This document shows, in pieces, positions 34,104 through 40,824 of a DNA stretch of 41,644 nucleotides. The position numbers were made by a program, and so were the translations under genes. Positions within the stretch are counted from its first letter, which is position 1. Each line of letters starts with the position of its first letter. The DNA is from an uncultured Acidimicrobiales bacterium (GTDB lineage Bacteria > Actinomycetota > Acidimicrobiia > Acidimicrobiales > CADCTF01): NCBI GenBank assembly GCA_902805655.1, contig CADCTF010000142.1, positions 1 through 41,644 of the forward strand, given 5' to 3'. The notes under the pieces are model-generated. The model was not told the origin of the DNA and searched no databases. It saw only the letters and a program-made list of their open reading frames with translations.

Positions 34104-34949
34104 ATGACAACCGTCCGGATCGTCACCGACAGCGCCTGCGACATCCCGCCGGCGCTGGCCGATGCGAACGGCATCATCGTCGTCCCCCTCACTGTCCGCT
34201 TCGGCGAAGAGGAGTTCGTCGACCGCCGCGACCTCTCGCCCGAGGAGTTCTGGTCCCGTGTCGCCAGCTCCCCCGTCCTTCCGGAGACCGCGGCTCCCTC
34301 TCCTGGGGCCTTCGAGGCGGCCTATCGCGAGGCAGCCGCCGCCGGCGCTCCCGGCGTGGTTGCGGTGCTGCTCTCGGCCGACCTGTCGGCCACGTACCAG
34401 GCGGCGGAGCTGGCGGCCCGAGCCGTGGCGGACGTGGTGCCGGTGCGGGTCATCGACTCGCGATCGCTCACGTCCGGCGAAGGTTCCATCGCGCTGGCCG
34501 CGGCCCGAGCGGCGGCCGAAGGCAAGAGCGTGGACGAGGTGGCCGAGGTGGCCTCGGAGATGGTCGGCCGCACCCGGGTCTACGCCGCTCTGGACACGCT
34601 CGAGAACCTCAAGAAGGGTGGTCGCATCGGCGGCGCCCAGGCCATGCTCGGGTCGATGCTGTCCATCAAGCCGATCATCGAGCTCAGCACCGGCAAGGTG
34701 GAGCAGGAGTCCAAGCAGCGCACCCGCACGAAGTCGCTCCGGTACCTGGCCGACAAGGTCAAGGCCTACGACCGTGTGGAGAACCTCTCCGTCATGCATG
34801 GTGACGCTCCCGACATCGAGGCCTTCCTCGAGATGCTCGGCGCCGCCGGCTACGACCGTGATGCCATCCTCGTGGGCGACATCGGCGCCGTCATCGGTGC
34901 CCATGCCGGGCCCCGGGTGGTCGGTGTCACCTTCCAGGTGCCGAGGTAG
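34104..34949 (+). CDS. DegV family fatty-acid-binding protein
   Basis: 281 residues. The N-terminus IVTDSACDIPPAL and the VVPLTVRFGEEEFVD segment, LLSADLSATYQAA, the conserved IDSRSLTSGEG and the LENLKKGGRIGG loop define the DegV fold. DegV (FakB-like) proteins bind a fatty acid and present it to a kinase partner; no FakA gene is in the window. ATG at 34104 lies 28 bases after the small membrane protein gene and follows AAGGGG. Confidence 0.92.
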   Translation: MTTVRIVTDSACDIPPALADANGIIVVPLTVRFGEEEFVDRRDLSPEEFWSRVASSPVLPETAAPSPGAFEAAYREAAAAGAPGVVAVLLSADLSATYQAAELAARAVADVVPVRVIDSRSLTSGEGSIALAAARAAAEGKSVDEVAEVASEMVGRTRVYAALDTLENLKKGGRIGGAQAMLGSMLSIKPIIELSTGKVEQESKQRTRTKSLRYLADKVKAYDRVENLSVMHGDAPDIEAFLEMLGAAGYDRDAILVGDIGAVIGAHAGPRVVGVTFQVPR

Positions 34950-35035
34950 GGGACGTCACCGTCTCTTCGGCGTGGGACGCCGCCCAGCCTGAGCCGACCA
35001 ACGGCCGGCTGACCCTTCGCGGTCGCTACCGAACG

Positions 35036-36445
35036 GTGCGGCGCATCGCCCAGAACGGTGCGGCCGAGGTCTGGGAGGCCTACGACGAGGTGCTCGCCCG
35101 CCGGGTGGCGCTGAAGCTGCTCACCGTGGGCTCGGCCGCAGATCCTGCGACGCAGGAGCACTTCCACCGCGCCGCCGTGGCGACCGCCCGGCTCTCGCAC
35201 CACCACATCGTGGCCACGTTCGACACCGGGCAGGACGCCGGCTCCGCGTTCTTCGTCATGGAGCTGGTCGAAGCACCCACCCTGGCAGAGATACTGGCCC
35301 ACGAGGGCGCTCTGCGCCCTCGGCTGGCGGCGATGATCTGCGCCCAAGTCGCCGATGCTCTCTCGGCGGCACATCGCGCCGGCATCCTGCACGGTGACCT
35401 GCGGCCGGCGAACGTCTTCGTGCGGGAAGGTCTCGACGGCGCGCCGAACGTGAAGGTGGCCGACTTCGGCCTCGCGCCGGTCAGCGGGGCCGGCCGCTAC
35501 CAGGCGCCCGAGGTGCTGGCCGGCGCCGAGCCGGACGCTCGCTCCGACGTGTACTCCCTCGGCGTGGTGCTGTACGAGGTGCTCGTCGGGCGACCGCCGT
35601 TCGAGATCGACGGCGGTCCCGCCCACGCCTCGGCCGAAACCCAGCCGGTTCCGGTTCCGGTTCGGCCGCGCCAGCTGCGGGCCGGCATCCCGCGGACCTT
35701 GGAGGCGGTCACGCTGAAGGCGCTGGCCGTGGCACCAGGTGAGCGCTTCTCGACGGCTGCAGAGATGCGCATCGCGCTGTTGGCCGTCGACCTGCAGGCC
35801 GACGACGCGCTGCCGGTCCACGCCCACGATCCCACACCGCCGGCCGGCATGCCCGCCACCAGCGTCCAGCCCGAGCGGCGCTGGCTCGTGCCCGCCGTCG
35901 CCACGGTCTTGCTCGCAGCGGCCGTCGTGCTGCTCGGCCTCGTCCTCAGCCGGTCCGATCTGGCGCGCGATCTGCTCGGGCGGGACGATCGACCGGCCGT
36001 CGCCGCTCCGGGGCCGAGCGCCGCACTGGCGATCCAGGCCATCACTGCCTTCGACCCCGACGGGGACGGTTCCGAGAACGACGCTCGGCTCGGCAACGCC
36101 ATCGACGGTGACCCCGCCACGTCGTGGGCCACCAGTCGGTACAACACCCGTGACTTCGGCAAGCTGAAGCCCGGAGTCGGCGTCTGGGTCGACCTCGGCA
36201 CCAGGGCCAAGCCGGGCTCGATCCGGGTCGCCTCGCCCTCGGTGGGGTGGAGCGCCAACGTGCATGTCTCGGGCGAACCGGGCTCGACGCTCGCGGCCTG
36301 GGGCCCGGTGGCGGCCTCGGTCGCCGAGGCGGACGGAACGGTCGAGGTCCGGCTGCCGGGCAACGAGGGTCGATACGTGCTGGTCTGGTTCACCTCCACC
36401 GGAACGGACAACCGGGTCGAGGTCACCGAGCTGACGGTCGCCTAG
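35036..36445 (+). CDS. Pseudokinase-like, TM and lectin-like protein (split MviN C-terminus)
   Basis: 469 residues from this start. Kinase-like region 1-255: VALK lysine at 27, HGDLRPAN (119-126) instead of HRDxKxxN, ADFGL (143-147) and QAPEV (156-160). The glycine loop is degraded (QNGAAEVW), and the helix C Glu appears lost (RAAVATA), so it is probably a pseudokinase. A transmembrane helix lies at about 283-304. The outer part (335-469) has ITAFDPDGDGSENDARLGNAIDGDP in parts and SWATSRY, a galactose-binding-like fold. The same order forms the C-terminus of mycobacterial MviN. Codons upstream to about 34955 encode a matching LRGRYRT strand, but no ATG, GTG or TTG is there, so the true start may be non-standard. 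Confidence 0.8.
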   Translation: MRRIAQNGAAEVWEAYDEVLARRVALKLLTVGSAADPATQEHFHRAAVATARLSHHHIVATFDTGQDAGSAFFVMELVEAPTLAEILAHEGALRPRLAAMICAQVADALSAAHRAGILHGDLRPANVFVREGLDGAPNVKVADFGLAPVSGAGRYQAPEVLAGAEPDARSDVYSLGVVLYEVLVGRPPFEIDGGPAHASAETQPVPVPVRPRQLRAGIPRTLEAVTLKALAVAPGERFSTAAEMRIALLAVDLQADDALPVHAHDPTPPAGMPATSVQPERRWLVPAVATVLLAAAVVLLGLVLSRSDLARDLLGRDDRPAVAAPGPSAALAIQAITAFDPDGDGSENDARLGNAIDGDPATSWATSRYNTRDFGKLKPGVGVWVDLGTRAKPGSIRVASPSVGWSANVHVSGEPGSTLAAWGPVAASVAEADGTVEVRLPGNEGRYVLVWFTSTGTDNRVEVTELTVA

Positions 36446-36449
36446 CGCT

Positions 36450-37028
36450 GTGCCCGCCCGGCGCCGAACCGAGGAGCAGAGCGACGAGGAGCTGGCCCGG
36501 GCGGCGCAGGACGGTGACCGGGATGCCTTGGAAGCGCTGCTCGCCCGCCACGTCGACCGCATCCACGCCATCTGCCGGCGCATCGCCGGGAACGACGCGG
36601 ACGGGGCGGACGCCACCCAGGAGGCTCTGGTCGCCGTGGTTCGCGGAATCAACCGGTTCGACGGTCGCAGCCGGTTCTCCACCTGGGCGCACCGGGTGGC
36701 GACGAACGCCTGCCTCGACGAGCTGCGCCGCAGGAAGCGCCGACCGGAGCCCACGGCGGACGACGACCCCCTCTGGGAGCGCCGGCCCAGCGCTGCATCA
36801 GACCTGGCCGACCGGGTGGATCTCGACGCCGCCCTGGGCCGTCTCCCACTCGACTTTCGAACCGCCGTCGTGCTGCGAGACGTGACGGGCCTCGACTACG
36901 CCGAGATCGCCGAGATCCTGCAGATCCCGGTCGGCACGGTGCGATCCCGCATCGCCCGCGGCCGTGCCGCGCTCGTGCCGCTGCTCCAAGGGAACCCGGA
37001 TGCCACCACCGAGCGTCCAAACCGTTGA
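36450..37028 (+). CDS. sigM: ECF RNA polymerase sigma factor (SigM-like)
   Basis: 192 residues. Region 2: HVDRIHAICRRIAGN, DATQEALVAVVRGI and RFSTWAHRVATNACLDELRRR. Region 4: LPLDFRTAVVLRDVTGLDYAEIAEI and IPVGTVRSRIARGRAAL. It directs RNA polymerase to its regulon. The position between the pseudokinase gene and a zinc-binding anti-sigma gene, with trxB and trxA downstream, matches M. tuberculosis sigM. GTG at 36450 follows the pseudokinase stop by 4 bases. The symbol rests on context as well as sequence. Confidence 0.9.
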   Translation: MPARRRTEEQSDEELARAAQDGDRDALEALLARHVDRIHAICRRIAGNDADGADATQEALVAVVRGINRFDGRSRFSTWAHRVATNACLDELRRRKRRPEPTADDDPLWERRPSAASDLADRVDLDAALGRLPLDFRTAVVLRDVTGLDYAEIAEILQIPVGTVRSRIARGRAALVPLLQGNPDATTERPNR

Positions 37029-37030
37029 CC

Positions 37031-37927
37031 ATGCAATCGTCCTCCGACCCGTCGCCCGCAGGCGGGCACCTCACTGACGACGCGCTCTCCGCTTCACTGG
37101 ACGGCGCGCTCGGGGGCGGGTCGGACGTCGCAGCCGACGAGCACCTGTCCGTCTGCTCGGCGTGTCGATCGCGCCGAGCCGACCTGGAGCAGGTAGCTGC
37201 ATCGCTCGGCTCGGGCATGCCGGTGCTGCCTCAGTCGCTGGCCACAGCGCTCATCGCCCGGGCAGTCGACCAGAGCGTGGCCGCGCCACTGGATCGCCGG
37301 ACCGACCTCCACATGCGCGGGCCTCGGCGCCGTCGGCGGCAGTCCGTCATCCACGCCGGCCGGGTCGCCGGCATCGCCGCCGTGCTGGCACTCGTGGTCG
37401 GTGTGCCGGCGCTGCTGTCAAGCCTGTCGGGCCTGTCGGGCCGCGGCGGCACCGACAGCTCCGCCGCCCGGAGCCCTTCGGGTGGCGAGAACGCCGTGGG
37501 CGACGAGGAGAGCGCATCGGGCGGCACAGGCAATGTCACCACCGAGATGAGCAGAGCACCGGCGGTCGATATCACGGCTCCCGACCTTGGCCAGCACACC
37601 GATGCAGGAGTGCTGGCCACGAGAGTGCGACAGGTCCTCGGCACGCGGGAACCCACTGAGCGCACATCGGCCGTAGTGCCGCAGAGCGCCGCCGCACCTC
37701 CAGCGCCGACAGCACCGTCACCGTCCGCTGAACGCTGTATGGCATCTATCCGGGCGGCCGACGGCACATCACTCGCTGTCGGGCGGCACGTGGGCTCGGC
37801 CCGCTGGCGAGGTGAACCTTCGCTCGTGCTCGCGTTCGACATGTCGGCTCCCAGTGCCGGCGCTACGGGCCGTCTCTACGTGGTGGCTCCCGTGAGCTGC
37901 GAGGTGCTCGCCACGGCGCAGTGGTAG
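37031..37927 (+). CDS. Membrane anti-sigma factor with zinc finger
   Basis: About 298 residues. The cytoplasmic N-terminus has the ZAS pattern: a HLTDDALSASLDG segment and DEHLSVCSACRSR (HxxxCxxC). One transmembrane helix lies near residues 115-138 (VAGIAAVLALVVGVPALL). The outer part is Ser/Pro/Thr-rich, ending in a small domain with two cysteines. It should hold the adjacent ECF sigma factor inactive until an envelope or redox signal. A TTG at 37025 overlapping the sigma stop is an alternative to the ATG used. Confidence 0.85.
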   Translation: MQSSSDPSPAGGHLTDDALSASLDGALGGGSDVAADEHLSVCSACRSRRADLEQVAASLGSGMPVLPQSLATALIARAVDQSVAAPLDRRTDLHMRGPRRRRRQSVIHAGRVAGIAAVLALVVGVPALLSSLSGLSGRGGTDSSAARSPSGGENAVGDEESASGGTGNVTTEMSRAPAVDITAPDLGQHTDAGVLATRVRQVLGTREPTERTSAVVPQSAAAPPAPTAPSPSAERCMASIRAADGTSLAVGRHVGSARWRGEPSLVLAFDMSAPSAGATGRLYVVAPVSCEVLATAQW

Positions 37928-37990
37928 GCAGTCACGCCGCCGCCTGACCACGTGGGTCGGTGATCCGCGGGTCCGGGTAGTGTCCCGCCC

Positions 37991-38368
37991 ATGGCTGTCC
38001 CCAGCGCTTCGCGCCCGAGTGACTCTTCTGGCACCGTGCGTCCCGTCGACACGCCGCCGGCTCCTCCGGGCGACGACTGGACGGTGCAGGTCGCCGGCAC
38101 GATCGAGTCGGTCGTGGGCTCGATTCGCGACAAGACGACCGTCCCGCTCACCACCGTGGCCCGAGGCCTGGTCTACGGCATCGTGGCGGGCGTCATGGGC
38201 ATCGCCGCGCTGATCCTCCTGGTCATCGCTCTGGTGCGGGTGCTCCAAGTGCGCGTGTTCGACTTCTCGCTTCCCGTGTGGGCCGTGTACCTGCTGCTCG
38301 GTGCAATATTCGTCGCTGTCGGCCTGTTCTTGTGGCGGAAGCGTCGACCCGTCGACGCAGGAAGGTAG
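37991..38368 (+). CDS. Small two-TM membrane protein, holin-like
   Basis: 125 residues. After a Pro/Ser-rich N-terminus and a short amphipathic helix (SIRDKTTVPLTTVARG), two hydrophobic helices follow (IVAGVMGIAALILLVIALVRVL and VWAVYLLLGAIFVAVGLFLW), then a basic tail. It resembles the small holin-like or phage-holin-superfamily proteins found before trxB in actinobacteria. Function unknown. ATG at 37991. A TAGTGT ends 7 bases upstream and might be a -10 of a leaderless transcript, though no good -35 was seen. Confidence 0.8.
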   Translation: MAVPSASRPSDSSGTVRPVDTPPAPPGDDWTVQVAGTIESVVGSIRDKTTVPLTTVARGLVYGIVAGVMGIAALILLVIALVRVLQVRVFDFSLPVWAVYLLLGAIFVAVGLFLWRKRRPVDAGR

Positions 38369-38375
38369 CTCCCCA

Positions 38376-39359
38376 GTGAGCGAAGTTCACGACGTCGTCA
38401 TCATCGGCTCCGGGCCGGCCGGCCTGACCGCCGCCATCTACACGGACCGAGCCAACCTGCACCCTCTGGTCCTGGAGGGCGAGCCGTCCTCCAACAGCGA
38501 CCAGCCCGGTGGGCAGCTCATGTTGACCACCGAGGTAGAGAACTACCCGGGCTTCGTCGACGGCATCATGGGCCCTGAGCTCATGGCCAACTTCCGCGCC
38601 CAGGCTGCCCGATTCGGTGCCGAGTTCCGCACCGTGAAGGCCGGCAAGGTGTCCTTCGACGGGCCACCGCACCGCCTGTGGGTCGAGGGTGAAGAGATCC
38701 AGGCCCGGGCCATCATCGTGGCCACCGGAGCTCGCTCCCTGATGCTGAACGTCGAGGGCGAGTCCAAGCTGCTCGGCTACGGCGTGTCGACCTGCGCCAC
38801 ATGCGACGGCTTCTTCTTCCGCGACCGGGAGATCGCAGTGGTAGGCGGTGGCGACTCCGCGCTCGAAGAGGCGCTCTTCCTCACCAAGTTCGCCTCGAAG
38901 GTCACCCTGATCCACCGACGCAAGGAGCTACGAGCGTCGAAGATCATGCAGGACCGGGCGCTGCGGCACCCCAAGATGGCTTTCCTGTGGGACTCCAGGG
39001 TGAGCCGCGTCAACGGCGAGACGGCAGTGGAGAGCGTCACCGTGGAAGACGTCAACACCGGCACCACCACCGACCTCCCTGTCTCCGGCCTCTTCGTCGC
39101 CATCGGCCACGTGCCCAACACGGACCTGTTCAAGGGCTGGCTCGACATGGAGGACTCCGGCTACCTCATCACCCGCCACGGGAGCACGTTTACCAACGTG
39201 GGCGGTGTCTTCGCCGCCGGCGACGTGCAGGACCACGTGTACCGGCAGGCGATCACCGCGGCCGGCTCGGGCTGCATGGCGGCGATCGACGTGGAGCGCT
39301 GGCTCGAAGCCACCGGTTCGGCCGATCACGAGATCGCCGACACCCCTCGAAACTGGTAG
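38376..39359 (+). CDS. trxB: Thioredoxin reductase
   Basis: 327 residues. FAD-binding GSGPAG at 11-16, redox-active CATC at 140-143, NADPH-binding GGGDSALEEA, and the C-terminal FAAGDVQDHVYRQAITAAGSGCMAA. It reduces thioredoxin with NADPH. GTG at 38376 has GGAAGG ten bases upstream. trxA follows after 61 bases, and the membrane protein gene precedes it by 7 bases. Confidence 0.96.
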   Translation: MSEVHDVVIIGSGPAGLTAAIYTDRANLHPLVLEGEPSSNSDQPGGQLMLTTEVENYPGFVDGIMGPELMANFRAQAARFGAEFRTVKAGKVSFDGPPHRLWVEGEEIQARAIIVATGARSLMLNVEGESKLLGYGVSTCATCDGFFFRDREIAVVGGGDSALEEALFLTKFASKVTLIHRRKELRASKIMQDRALRHPKMAFLWDSRVSRVNGETAVESVTVEDVNTGTTTDLPVSGLFVAIGHVPNTDLFKGWLDMEDSGYLITRHGSTFTNVGGVFAAGDVQDHVYRQAITAAGSGCMAAIDVERWLEATGSADHEIADTPRNW

Positions 39360-39420
39360 CCGCGGCAGCTGTAGGTAGCGGCGCAGGAATGCCGAGGTGC
39401 CCTGGCCTGTTCAACAGGGC

Positions 39421-39747
39421 ATGGCTGCAAACATCACCACGCTGACCGACACCAACTTCAACGAAGAGGTGAAGGGCGCAGACGGACCCGTGCTCGTCGA
39501 CTTCTGGGCTGAGTGGTGCGGCCCGTGCAAGATGATCGCCCCGGTGCTCGAGGAGATCGCCAACACGCATGGCGACAAGCTCCGCATCGCGAAGCTCAAC
39601 GTTGACGACGCTCCGGACACCGCCCGGCAGTTCCAGGTCATGAGCATCCCCACCCTGATCGTGTTCCAGGATGGCGAGATCCAGAAGCGCCTGGTGGGAG
39701 CGAAGGGCAAGGCCCAGCTGCTCGAGGAGCTGCAAGCCTTCCTGTAG
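39421..39747 (+). CDS. trxA: Thioredoxin
   Basis: 108 residues, the usual length. Active site WCGPC at 32-36, with the cis-Pro segment SIPTL, and VDFWAEWCGPCK. It reduces protein disulfides and pairs with TrxB encoded upstream. I use ATG 39421 (AANITTLTD); GTG at 39397, with AGGA about eight bases upstream, would add eight residues and cannot be excluded. A 13-base palindrome, CCTGTT-C-AACAGG (39406-39418), lies just before the ATG. Confidence 0.95.
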   Translation: MAANITTLTDTNFNEEVKGADGPVLVDFWAEWCGPCKMIAPVLEEIANTHGDKLRIAKLNVDDAPDTARQFQVMSIPTLIVFQDGEIQKRLVGAKGKAQLLEELQAFL

Positions 39748-39771
39748 GCGTCCGCATCGCTCGGTTCTCCG

Positions 39772-39804
39772 GTGTCCACAGACTTGTGCACAGCATGTGG
39801 ATCA
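39772..39804. other. Three DnaA-box-like 9-mers at 12-base spacing
   Basis: GTGTCCACA (39772-39780), TTGTGCACA (39784-39792) and TGTGGATCA (39796-39804, reverse TGATCCACA) resemble the DnaA box TTGTCCACA/TTATCCACA with 1 to 3 mismatches. Their starts are exactly 12 bases apart. They also form a larger dyad centred on GTGCAC at 39786-39791. They could be DnaA or other binding sites in the trxA-parB gap. The match is by eye. Confidence 0.4.
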
Positions 39805-39844
39805 ACTGGAGGTTGAGCACCACCTCAGTAGCTCCAGAACCGAT

Positions 39845-39892
39845 GCAGTAGCCGCTCGGCAACGTGCAAGTCACGTTGCCGGCGGCTACTGC
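39845..39892. terminator. Long hairpin between trxA and parB
   Basis: A left arm at 39845-39866 and a right arm at 39872-39892 pair over 21 base pairs with one bulged T (39856) and a five-base loop CAAGT. The right arm covers the parB stop codon (39886-39888). It lies 97 bases after the trxA stop, so it can act as a bidirectional terminator for trxA and parB. No long U tract follows on either strand, so termination is inferred from structure and place alone. Confidence 0.6.
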
Positions 39893-40824
39893 TTGTTCTG
39901 GTCCTCCGCCGCCGCAGCTCGGGCCTGCGTCATGGCTACATAGATGCGCTCCAGGTCCTCGATGGTCGCGAAGTCGATGACGAGGCGCCCCTTCTTCGAG
40001 CCCATCTCGACCCGGACGCTGGTATCCAGGTGCCCGGCGAGCAGGTCCTCGAGCTCGAGCAGACCCGGGGGTCGCAGCTTCCGGGACGCCGGCGTGGTCG
40101 GGTCCAGGTCCCGGGGCGATGTGTCGCCGCCAGCGGCGCCTAGATGGCCGGCCAGCTCGGTGCGCTGTCGCACCGCATCCTCGACGTCGCGCACCGACAG
40201 GCCCTCGGTGAGTATCCGTCTAGCCAGCGCCTCCTGGAAGCCCCGGTCGGGTGTGGACAGCAAGGCGCGTGCATGCCCGCCGGACAGCTGACCCTCGGCG
40301 ACGAGCCGCTGGATCACGGGGGGCAGCTGGAAGAGCCGCAACGCGTTCGTCACGGCCGACCGGCTCTTCCCCACCCGGGTCGCCACCTCTTCGTGTGTCA
40401 GCCCGAAGTCCTCGATGAGCTGCTGGTAGGCCGCCGCCTCCTCCAACACGTTGAGGTCCTGGCGGTGGAGGTTCTCGACGAGCGCCTGCTCGAGGCTCAT
40501 GACGTCGTCGACTGACCGGACGATCGCGGGGATGGTTCGCAGGCCGGCTCGCTTGGCGGCACGAAGGCGGCGCTCGCCGGCGATGAGCTCGTAGCCGTCG
40601 CCTTCGGGGGCCGGACGCACCAGGATCGGCTGAAGCACACCGACCGCTAGAACCGATGCCGCCAGGGAAGCCAACGCCTCCTCGTCGAAGCGCCGCCGTG
40701 GCTGGAAGCTGTTGACCGACACCGAGCCAACCGGAAGCTCCGCCAGTGCGGATGTTGCGTCGTTCGCCACCTCGGTGGGGATGAGGGACTCGAGGCCCCT
40801 ACCTAGTCCGCTGCGGCGTTCCAC
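39886..40824 (-). CDS. parB: Chromosome partitioning protein ParB
   Basis: 312 residues. The N-terminal LGRGLESLIP box, the ParB/Srx motif GERRLRAA (83-90), and the ENLHRQDLN segment are followed by the HTH region (LTHEEVATRVGKSRSAVTNALRL) and a C-terminal dimer domain. ParB binds parS and loads CTP-dependent clamps for segregation. GTG at 40824 lies inside the end of parA and is preceded by AAGGAGGTGA. The two genes overlap by 26 bases. No consensus parS was found in the window. Confidence 0.96.
   Translation of the reverse strand: MERRSGLGRGLESLIPTEVANDATSALAELPVGSVSVNSFQPRRRFDEEALASLAASVLAVGVLQPILVRPAPEGDGYELIAGERRLRAAKRAGLRTIPAIVRSVDDVMSLEQALVENLHRQDLNVLEEAAAYQQLIEDFGLTHEEVATRVGKSRSAVTNALRLFQLPPVIQRLVAEGQLSGGHARALLSTPDRGFQEALARRILTEGLSVRDVEDAVRQRTELAGHLGAAGGDTSPRDLDPTTPASRKLRPPGLLELEDLLAGHLDTSVRVEMGSKKGRLVIDFATIEDLERIYVAMTQARAAAAEDQNKQ

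Noticed and set aside
37955-37983. Possible promoter (TAGTGT) before the two-TM protein gene
   Set aside because: No acceptable -35 was seen and the gene could be read from the sigM transcript, so it is mentioned only in the gene entry.
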